This document shows positions 55,560 through 64,000 of a stretch of 64,000 nucleotides of DNA, in pieces. A program made the position numbers and the translations under genes. The notes under the pieces are model-generated. The model was not told the origin of the DNA. It made no database searches and was given only the letters and a program-made list of their open reading frames with translations. Positions within the stretch are counted from its first letter, which is position 1. Each line of letters starts with the position of its first letter. Origin of the DNA: Apoda limacodes (lineage: Eukaryota; Arthropoda; Insecta; Lepidoptera; Limacodidae). Location of the stretch: NCBI GenBank assembly GCA_946406115.1, contig OX291549.1, forward strand, positions 18,871,901 through 18,935,900. The letters run 5' to 3'.

Positions 55560-56060
55560 TATAAAAATCATCGCAGGCTCAGTGCTAGCGCCCCCCCGAT
55601 CGACCCGGTCACGGTCGTAAAACTATAGTTAGGCGGCCTCGGCACGTACTAACGTCCCCAGATGACGATCTCGCTGTCCGGATAGCGAGATTAGTCTCTA
55701 CGACCTCCCCGAATAGGGCCTCCCTCCAATCACGACGCCGACGTCCCCGGGTTCGTCGGCGCCCACAAGGATACACTAGGTATCAAAGAGTGCCGGGGCG
55801 CTTCTCGCCCCCATTCAATCGCAACCGTACCCGCGTAACGGGGACCTCCCCTCCTGGCGGTGACTCACCTTCGGGTTCGAGACTCACGCCGGTCGAAGGG
55901 ACGCCCCCGAGAGCGACAACCCAAGCCGAAGCTTCCCCCGCGGGGAGCCCTTGAGCGTTGGGCGCCATATGGGCTAAAGCTCCTTCAGAGTCTCGCCCCA
56001 AAAGCCCGGTGAAGCAGTAATGGCTGCAACAGCCAACTGCATAGTCAGCTCAGAAAAAAA
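55560..56060 (-). repeat. GC-rich repeat with a 72-codon open stretch, ending in an A-run
   Basis: It is strikingly GC-rich against its flanks. On the minus strand it starts after a T-run with 'ctgagctgactatgcagttggctgttgcagccattactg', passes 'cttttggggcgagactctgaaggagct' and an open stretch ('MAPNAQGLPAGEASAWVVAL' and on), and continues into noncoding GC-rich DNA. The first 80 bases are shared with 25640-25710 and 38030-38110. It is probably the end of a retroelement. I cannot name it. Confidence 0.55.
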
Positions 56061-56639
56061 AAAAAAAAAGCGCTAGCGCAGTTTTTTTGAAATCGTCATC
56101 GGGGTGCAAAAAAAGAAGAAAGTGGCCTCACTCTGCCCAAATGAAAAATCAGAGGTCAACAAACTTGGAAGGATCAGCTGGCCGTACCGGACAGTGACCC
56201 GATACTTCGTACCTAAGCAATATCAGCTGGCGGCGAAGGACAGCGACTCCGAGTTCCAGGCGCAACCCTGATCAGCTGGCTATGGTAGCAAGGACTATGG
56301 GCTCAGATATCCACGTTGCCTAGGTGGCAATTCTCCGATTCGTCACGACGATCATCAGTCAATCCTAGGCTGACCTATATCTCCAATATAAAGTGCCTTT
56401 AGCTATACAGTGCCATTAGGTAGTGAATAGAAAAAAAGGTAATAAACCATTGTAAAGTGTTAAGTTAATCTAGGTCTTATAATAGAATTATATTGTAGAT
56501 AAATTTTTTATTAGCAAAACATTTAATAAATATTATTGTACTTAAAGAATATTTTATTAAGTGTCTGTTCCAAAATACTAGCAACTTGAATATAGGCGAG
56601 AATCGAACCCACTATTATCTCATTCCTATTTTCAAATTT

Positions 56640-56945
56640 GACGGCCAAGGGGTTGAGTCATGCTGACTAAGTGATAGCTAGCTGAGGCTTGGGTTCGAAT
56701 CCCAAACTGAACCGTTACAGATGCCATGTACAGACAACACCCCTCTGTTTTCGTCAAGGATTTTTCCGGATTCGCCCGGAGCCCAGGGCGATTTGGGCTA
56801 CAGCAGCTCTGCTATAGTTCATCACGCCAAATGTGGATTGTGGACTTCACATACGCTTTTGACGTATACAGGTTTCCTCACGATGTTTTCCTTTACCGAA
56901 AAGCCAGTGGTGTGGAAAACAATATACCTAATAAATTAAGAAAAA
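56640..56945 (+). repeat. SINE-like copy with tRNA B-box and shared tail
   Basis: 'gcttgggttcgaatcccaaactgaac' contains a perfect B-box GGTTCGAATCC. It is followed by 'tatagttcatcacgcc...ttgtggacttcacatacg' and 'ggtttcctcacgatgttttcctttaccgaaaagccagtggtg'. The tail is found in reverse at 44045 and in part at 14735 and 22720. Confidence 0.75.
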
Positions 56946-56997
56946 GAGTCTGGTACACGCCGGTCTCAAAACTTTGCCTCTCAGAAAATTTAATTAT

Positions 56998-57125
56998 AAT
57001 AATAATAATCCCACTAAGGTGACAAACAAGCCTGCGGTCCGGTCCAGTCCGGCCTAAGGACGGTTGCAACACATGGGGCATCACTCGCGCATTGCCGACG
57101 CTTCAAAAATCTAACAACTTCTTTC
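56998..57125 (-). repeat. dispersed repeat end, reverse copy of the 14052 family
   Basis: 'cactaaggtgacaaacaagcctgcggtccggtcc...ggttgcaacacatggggcatcactcgcgcattgccgac...aaatctaacaactt' is the complement of 14052-14170 in order. Confidence 0.7.
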
Positions 57126-58224
57126 ATAACATAAAGCAGACACCGAAACCACTAGGCCGCAACCGACCGCGACGTACACAAATACTTATATCCTGCTTTT
57201 TTCTTACTTGTTATATTTGGTAAAGAAAATTATTATTATCAAGAAAACTACGATTTAGGCTCAAATCAAATGTAACTCTTTTTGTTTTTATCTGATTTCT
57301 CATTTCACGTTTTGCATATTTGAAGCCAAATTCATATTTTTCTTGATTTTAAGTTTAGGTACAAAATAAGGCAAGTTAGAAAAAAGAGAGATACCTACCC
57401 TTGATCACCTAGGACTTTCCTAAGAATAAACTTCCTAAGAATTGAGACCAGAACAATGTATAAAATGTAAGTATTTTAAGAAATCCAAACAAACAAGTCC
57501 AAACGACGTAGTTGTACTACTTATTTAGAAGAAGTGCGTCATCAGCCCTGCTACAAAAGCTATCTGAATCCGATGATCTCGGAAGATAGATACAAAGTCG
57601 AAGCACAAAGGACTTCAAATGAAAGTGCGCTATTGTGTCCCAGTGTAACGTTTTTGTGGCATTGCTATTTATCGTACTTTTCCAGTGTTTGCGATGCCGC
57701 TGGTGGCGTCGCGTTGGCGCTTCCACTTCGCCAAATCAAATATGGTTAACAGCAGCTAATAGATTACACTAAGTTTATTCAGTCGCTTTAGAGCGTGTTT
57801 ATTTATTTTAAGCATACGCTTGAAAACTAGATTCGTATTAAAATAAGTTTTACTATGGTAACTTAAAATGCTACATCAAAGAACCTATACTAAGAGCGAG
57901 CTCTATTTGCATTATATTCTAAGGTATATACGCCTGTCCCTTGTCTTTTCTTTTTATCACTGAACATCTGGTGAATCAGTCCAGTCAGTCCAGTCATACA
58001 CTGTACAATAACCAGTGTTGCAGCCTTACGCTCACCACTCTTCAAACATGTCTATTGTGGTTGTACAAAAGTTTTAATCAAATCAAAAAACTCCACTAAA
58101 AGGTAAAATAAAACCTTATAACATTGCCGAATGGCAGATGGATATTCAGTTAAGTGTTGTTTTTCTCTTTTGAGTAGAATGACAAAACTTATGAATAACG
58201 TAGAAAATGTATAATATATACGAT

Positions 58225-58263
<39 letters not shown>

Positions 58264-59690
58264 AATTTTGTTACCTAAAGACCCCTGTCCTCATAATCCG
58301 ACTTAAAATTTATATACACCACCACGGGGTCAAGCTCAAACAAATGCTGTTTAAATCATTGAAATCGGTTTTGTGGTTGCCAAAAAATTTGTGCATAAAC
58401 ATATGCATAGAGGAACACGCTTCGAACATAGAACCTCCTCCATTTTTGAAGGCAGTTAAAAAGAGTCTATCGCCCACACTATAACTATATTAATAACTAT
58501 AACTATACTAACTATATTTCTTCCGTATATTTTAACATTTAGGATATTGTATGATTAGGTATGAACTTATACGACTTTCAACAATGAAATGGATTTAGCA
58601 TTCAATACATACTGATTAGAAAATTAATAATTCAACAATGATTCATAGCTTAAGCGCATAGAGCTCCGCCTGCGTATGTAATGATATTAAAATACAACCT
58701 TACCCACAGCAACTCATTTACAATTATATTAGCAAATACCTACTGATTATATTATTCAATGACGACAGTTCCATTTAAATCATTAACAAAAATTAGTTTT
58801 TTTCTTTATATTTTATTGTTATTGCGATTTAAATCAATTAACATACATCAAATATCAGAAATATTATATGATGCTTTGGTAACCCTTGTTATAATGTGGT
58901 TTAAAGGTTGTGCTAGCAATTTAAGTTGAATCCCTTATTGCTGCATCGAAACGGCTAACGACCTAATTTGTTAGATCACAGAATACAATTGTCATTTTCA
59001 TACATTTAGGTACCCTTTTGCACGCTTTTTGAAGGTTGATAACATTTGTCTCAAGGGTAAGGCTGTAAGCAGGCCTCCGTCCAATAACTTCATGTTCTAT
59101 CCAACTAACAACAACACAGTGCAACCATAGCAGGGCTGTAGCTAGAGTTGAATCTAAGGTAGGGCAGCGGTGGTTTCATGGACTGGTACGGCGCAAGTAA
59201 TTTTTCTATCTTTCACTATTTTACCTGCTTGTGAGCGTGAGTAATTAAGGTAGAAGGAAATTGGGTGAGATCGCGGGAAAACACGAGCAAAATGGTATTA
59301 ATTTATAGTATGGGAAAGAAATTTATATATATTATACCCTAGTTTATGGCACTTTTAAGGTAGGGCATTAGTATTTCAAGGTAGGGCATTGACCCACAAT
59401 GCCCTCCCTTAGCTACGGCCCTCAACTATAGTGATTATATTCTCTTGAAGTGCAATTACACTAACCTAATGATAACCAGGGTTGCGCCTATCACTTCATA
59501 AGCAAATGTCCCTTTAACATTTGTGACGTCAAACGTGAACCCTGACGTGAGCATACATGCTTGACAATCATATATGATCATGTGTATCATCATCTTTCTA
59601 GGCACATAGCATACTAGACTTTTTGTTGCGCGATTTGGCAAATGCAAATGTACATATTCGTATAGCAATTGTATATTTTTTACAATCCTA
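57126..59690. other. AT-rich spacer with a (TA)n tract, no gene seen
   Basis: A dinucleotide (TA)n microsatellite lies at 58225-58262. The GC-richer patch 57530-57740 ('gatgccgctggtggcgtcgcgttggcgcttccac') has short frames on both strands without known motifs. It could be regulatory or an old insertion. Confidence 0.5.
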
Positions 59691-59697
59691 CTATTAT

Positions 59698-59995
59698 TAA
59701 AAAGTTACAAATATGTCTCGATGGATGTTTGCCACATCACGACTCAACCACTGGACGGATCGGGATGAATCTTGGCACACATACCTATAGGTTAGGTCAT
59801 GGAATAGGAAATACGCTACTTTTTATCCCGAAAAATACAAAAGTTCCCGCGGAAATAACTATAACCGAGGTTAGACGAACTATAGCCACAGCAATAGCAA
59901 ACTTCATTTGTGTAATTAAGGACTTAATTAGGTAAGGAGTTCCTCGCCGATAACCGAATTTAGGGCGGGCGGAGCCGCTGGCAAAATCTAGTTTG
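59698..59995 (-). repeat. dispersed repeat, reverse orientation
   Basis: 'atgtttgccacatcacgactcaaccactggacggatcgggatgaatcttggcacacatac', 'gaaatacgctactttttatcccgaaaaatacaaaagttcccgcggaaataactata', 'ccgataaccgaatttagggcgggcggagccgctgg' is the full family in reverse (compare 40141 and 60290). The 88-codon frame across it is not a gene. Confidence 0.75.
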
Positions 59996-60039
59996 TTATT
60001 TAATAACTTTCTATCGCTGCATTCAACGATACGTTAACT

Positions 60040-60120
60040 AGATGTTACAGAGTTCCGTAGCAAACGGCAAAAACGGAACCCTTCTAAATTCGTCATATTC
60101 GTCCGTCCGTATGTCACAGC
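60040..60120. repeat. fragment of the 'agggttccgtacc' family
   Basis: 'agagttccgtagcaaacggcaaaaacggaacccttctaa...gtccgtccgtatgtcacagcc' matches 62876-62955. Confidence 0.65.
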
Positions 60121-60224
60121 CTTATAAATCCGTATTTGGGTAGATTCTAATATTAAAATTTTACACGTATGTGTCTTTTTGAACCGCCATATAGATATTT
60201 TACATTGAGAAAAAATATATTTGG

Positions 60225-60480
60225 CTTTCACATTTATAATATTAGTAGGATTAATCTAATGACGTTTATTATAGCTACGCGTTATAGTACGTTTAAGCTC
60301 GGTTATAGTTATTCCCATAGAAACTTTTGAATTTTTCGGAATAAAAAGTAGCCTATGTCGTATTCTAAGACCTAACATATATGTGTGCCAAGGTTTTATG
60401 CCAATTCGTCCAGTGGTTGAAACGTGATTGCGTAACAAACATCCAAACTTTCACATTTATAATACATTAGTAGGATTTAA
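60225..60480 (+). repeat. dispersed repeat, two overlapping copies' right ends
   Basis: 60226-60252 ('ggctttcacatttataatattagtagga') is one right end. 60295-60477 ('ttatagttattcccatagaaacttttgaatttttcggaataaaaagtagcctatgtcg' to 'ccaaactttcacatttataatacattagtaggat') is a second copy directly behind it. Confidence 0.7.
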
Positions 60481-60724
60481 GTATGTGATGATTATACTTA
60501 GTGCAGTGAAACCACAACATAGTATTAACCATGATATAAATCTACTTATTAAAAGTTTACTATGTAGCATAGTATAAAGACATAGTACGGAGATGAGATG
60601 AGTAATTGATCAAATAATATTATGAAATAATTATATCAATGAAGTAATTTCATTATTATTCAACTGCCGAATAACATGTTTTCTAAAATACTGTTGACGA
60701 ATTATTTGTTTACAACTCATTTCA

Positions 60725-60915
60725 CTATAATTTTATAAATGTAAAAGTTTGGTAAATTTGTTTGTCTGTTTGTTAGGCATTTTTCCGCTGATCATTCAAA
60801 AGTTTTCAAGGAAATAATTATGACCAGATTCCACTTAAACGAACTACACTTTGAAATCCCACGCCGATAACCAAATTTAGGACAGGCGGAACCGCTGCCA
60901 AAAGCAAGTTATTAT
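60725..60915 (-). repeat. dispersed repeat, reverse orientation
   Basis: 'ataattttataaatgtaaaagtttggtaaatttgtttgtctgtttg' (reverse of the tail) through 'aaatcccacgccgataaccaaatttaggacaggcggaaccgctgcc' (reverse of the head). The middle is shortened. Confidence 0.7.
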
Positions 60916-61744
60916 ATAATATACATATCCCTTATAAAACAAAAACTATACAGATAGATATAATTAAGTTATTTCTCATCTAAAATAGCATTATAATACC
61001 ATAGCTATAATTAGATTTTTTTTTATATCTCATTCTACTAAGTATACTTATATTTAGTTACTTTAGTTCATTTAATACAAACACATGTCCCTAATAGGTA
61101 ACAGTTTATTTTGGTACGCATTATTTTTAAAACTAGAATAAGAATCGATCCCAAAACCTTATTTTAATAAAGCAGGCTAAAAGAAAAGAACAAAAGCTTA
61201 ATGTGTATATTGAATACTTGAATGTAATTGTAACTTTAATTATAGATTCAGTTGGCGATTGTGTCTAGGTACCTACTGAATAGAAGTGTCGTATCAAAAT
61301 TGGCCGATTGACGCAGTTCTGCGGCACTGTTTGCCGAGTCGCAGTTGGCTCATGTTGACGCAGCTGCGGCTTCTACATAACAATCTTCTACACAAATGCC
61401 GAAACCACATTTTAAATGAATCATCATTTTAAGAATTTTTGTGGCTTAGTCAACTAAAACAGTTTCAGGACGGGAATGGAACAGAATTAAGTACTTATAG
61501 TATAAAGAATAGTTCCCAGTGGTCGTTAATAATTTTACAATGGGCCGTTAGCTGCCAAACGATAGGCAAGTAACTAGATATACACATACAATACATATAT
61601 GAGGTTATATGAACTATATTATATAATAATCTACTTATACATACTAACACACTAAATATTGACTTATTTAAGAGAAAGTATCATTGATTAATTTGTTGTA
61701 TATAATATTTGTATTTCATTTATATAAATTATATAAAAAATAAA

Positions 61745-62065
61745 AATAGTAGTAATCAGAATCGCTCAGCGAGTTGTGGAGAGAGCTATGATGACCTTGG
61801 TGTTTGTTTGCGCGATAAAATACAAAACAAGGAAATTCGCCAAAGTTACCGTTTTGGCTGAAACAGTTAGCAAGCTGAAGTAGTAATAGGCAGGCCACAT
61901 CGCTGATCGAACCGCCGATAACCGATAACCGATGCGGAAGAAAGGATCTAAAGTAGCGACCACGGATCGGAAGCCGCAGGGAGGGACGGCCTGCTACCTG
62001 AGGGACAGACGTAGTAAGAGCCGCAGGAAGGCGATGGGTGAGGCCGTTGTGGAGATATAAGTTTT
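61745..62065 (+). pseudogene. RTE-type LINE 3' coding remnant
   Basis: The plus strand shows, across frames, 'RVVERAMM', 'VSKLK(*)*AGHI', 'TTDRKPQGGTACYLR' and 'SRRKAMGEAVVEI'. This is the same C-terminal order as 4085-4330: an R-V-V-E-R-A-M block, then K-L-K-W..AGHI, then the Arg-rich and Gly-Glu-Ala ends. Stops and a local duplication ('ccgataaccgataacc') show decay. Confidence 0.75.
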
Positions 62066-62664
62066 CTGGCTAAACCAGTACGATACGATACAATATAATA
62101 CATGTTATTTTGCAGCGCACTTTTTTTGCGCAGCATAACTTACGTAGTAGCAAAAGCATGATTTCTGAGTAGTAGCACGCATACTAATATTAAAAGCTAC
62201 CTAATCGTAGCTATACGAATGTGTTACATTTAAAACGTCTAGCCGAAATCTGTTTCCTTTCCGCATTTACTTATATTCATCGACATTAAAATTTTACATT
62301 CCTTAGCTTCAACCTTATCTTACAAATTATATTGTTTTTAATTAAGTCCAAACACAGGTATTTATAAATCAATCTGTGCACCACTGGTTTAACTGGACAC
62401 CTCCTTTAGATACCTACATCACAGACGACGCACGTGGATAAGTCGGCAACAATTCGGGGTCAAATGTAATATCGGCAAGCGGAAACCTACGCTTGCGAAT
62501 ACAAAATAACGCACCAAGTGGGTCCGAGCCGGAACCAGGATGGCATGCTGCACAGTTTGAGGACAACTGGCTTGTACAAACGAACTCAAGGTGTTCACTT
62601 CAAGGGCATAGATTGAGAGCATATCATTATTTTGAACCTTTTTAATGGTGTCTATCCGTGTATA

Positions 62665-62850
62665 AGTAATTTTCGGTGAAAGAAAACATCGTAAAGATAC
62701 CTGCCATACGTTAAAAAGAGGCGTATGTAAAGTCCGTAATTCGCATTGGGCAAGCGTGAGGGGTTATGGCCCGAATCGCCGCTCGGTGAGGGTAGGCCGT
62801 GCCCAACAGTAGGGACGTATATCACTCAAGGCGACGTATTAGGACGGTAG
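62665..62850 (-). repeat. SINE/LINE tail copy
   Basis: 'ttttcggtgaaagaaaacatcgtaaagatacc', 'gtatgtaaagtccgtaattcgcattgggc', 'cccgaatcgccgctcggtgagggtaggccgtgcccaacagtagggacgtat' is collinear with 44045-44330. Confidence 0.75.
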
Positions 62851-62874
62851 GTCCTTTGCTCTTTTTTAGGGTTC

Positions 62875-63295
62875 CGTACCCAAAGGGTAATTTGCGGAAC
62901 CCTATTTCTAAGACTCCGCTGTCCGTTCGTCCGTCCGTCCGTCTGTCACCAGGCTGTATCTCATGAACCGTGGTAACACAGTTGAAATTTTCACAGAAAA
63001 TGTATTTCTGTTGCTGCTATAACAACAAATACTAAAACCAGAAAAAATGAATATTTAAGGGAGCTCCCATACATCAAACGTGATTTTTTTGCTCTATATT
63101 GATAACGGCAACAGATAGACGCTTAAAATATACACAGAATATTTATTAATATAGTCACTTTAAAAATGAATCATTAAATTAAAATGAAACAAATATTTAA
63201 GTGGGGCTCTTATACAACAAACGTGATTTTTTGCCGTTTTTATAGATAATGGTACGGAACCCTTCGTACGCGAGTCCAACTCGCACTTGGCCGTT
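62875..63295. repeat. full copy of the 'agggttccgtacc' repeat with inverted ends
   Basis: It starts 'tagggttccgtacccaaagggtaatttgcggaaccctattt', has a (CCGT)n run at 62919-62943 and 'gtctgtcaccaggctgtatctcatgaaccgtg', and ends 'ggtacggaacccttcgtacgcgagtccaactcgcacttggccg'. GGTTCCGTACC near the left end and GGTACGGAACC near the right end are complementary. Partial copies lie at 975, 9030, 53320, 54055, 54750 and 60040. No coding content was seen. Confidence 0.75.
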
Positions 63296-63299
63296 ATGT

Positions 63300-64000
63300 A
63301 ATTGTCTTGCCGAGATAAATGAAAATATCAATCAATTTTTTTTGCTGACGTTATTTCAGTTATAATCCCTTTTGTAAATAATACAATAACTTATGAAATT
63401 TATATTAATAAAACTATTGAAGATGTTGTAAAATGGCTGAATTGTAATAATTAGAATGTAAATTTGACCCAAGACTATTACGTAGGTATAGGAGTATAGA
63501 AATCAAATAAATTAACAAACTAAGAGATAGTCTTCTTTCTTGAGAATCATATTGGATGAGAATTGTTTATAGAAGTTCACACCAAAGAAGTTTGTAACAA
63601 AATAAATAGATTAATATTTGTGCTTCAAAAAATAAAGTCAACCAATGACTCGGAACAGCATTACTTGCATATCACGGCTATGTTGCCTCTGTAGGTATTA
63701 TAATACGGTTTAATATTATAGGGAAATAACACAAACATCCAAGATGTATTCATAATACAGTAGAAGTTCTTTAGGCTATTTATGATGTTGGACGTTTGCA
63801 ATCCTGCAAGCCATTTTCCAAAAATTTTAAAATTCTGACCTTGCCAAACATGTTTATTTATGAAATAGCTTGTTTTATAGAAAAAAAAAACGTATGTTTA
63901 GAAAACCGGGTGATAATATTAGGTATATTCTTTCAAAGGTATCCCAATAGATTGCACCATCCACGTACTGCTTACTTAGCAAAAATATTATGTCATGCAT
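63300..64000. other. AT-rich spacer at the window edge
   Basis: No gene, RNA gene or repeat recognised. Confidence 0.5.

Noticed and set aside
56654..56710. Functional tRNA gene at the GGTTCGAATCC B-box
   Set aside because: No matching A-box and no cloverleaf can be drawn. The sequence continues into a SINE body.
1..64000. CRISPR arrays, bacterial operons, ribosomal RNA genes
   Set aside because: None seen. The tandem repeats lack CRISPR-like repeat/spacer structure, and the genes are spliced and eukaryotic.

Overview
The window is nuclear DNA of an insect, most likely a moth or butterfly. The genes have introns with GT...AG ends. The spacers are very AT-rich and are filled with interspersed repeats of the kind seen in Lepidoptera: tRNA-headed SINEs, RTE-like LINE ends, piggyBac-like and mariner-like elements, and short repeats ending near 'TTTATAATATTAGTA'. 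No species can be named from the sequence.

Three host genes can be supported. (1) A Bin3/MEPCE-type RNA cap methyltransferase lies on the minus strand as five coding exons between 24017 and 13369. All four junctions keep the frame and give a 785-residue protein. (2) A kinesin-14 of the Ncd/KIFC1 type lies on the plus strand at 33879-35852, as one uninterrupted 657-codon frame with a strong splice acceptor right before its ATG. (3) An inositol-1,4,5-trisphosphate 3-kinase lies on the minus strand as three coding exons between 42666 and 40996 (398 residues). It has a TATA box and an E-box/CRE-like site upstream. The genes act in separate processes (7SK-type RNA capping, spindle motor, inositol phosphate signalling), and nothing shows they act together.

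Layout: 1-13.4 kb is intergenic with repeat fragments, a two-copy repeat family (5.1 and 11.3 kb) and a 528-bp fold-back element. 13.4-24.0 kb is the bin3 gene, with a broken mariner in intron 4 and a 521-bp piggyBac-like MITE in intron 1. 24.0-33.9 kb is a transposon graveyard: an RTE fragment, a Ty3/gypsy remnant split by an internally deleted piggyBac element, and a 5'-truncated LINE with an RNase H domain. 33.9-35.9 kb is the kinesin. 36-40.9 kb holds repeats. 41.0-42.9 kb is the IP3 3-kinase with its promoter. 42.9-64 kb has no host gene that I can recognise. It holds SINEs, a 1.45-kb element with about 140-bp terminal inverted repeats around a cysteine-rich (CXC-like) coding fragment, a GC-rich repeat fragment at 55.6-56.05 kb, and many short dispersed repeats.

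The items most worth a second look are the long-TIR CXC element (50963-52415), the piggyBac-in-gypsy nest with its three repeated GGTGCC/GGCACC palindromes, the small element at 21823-22343 that seems to share that architecture, and the long fold-back at 11887-12414.
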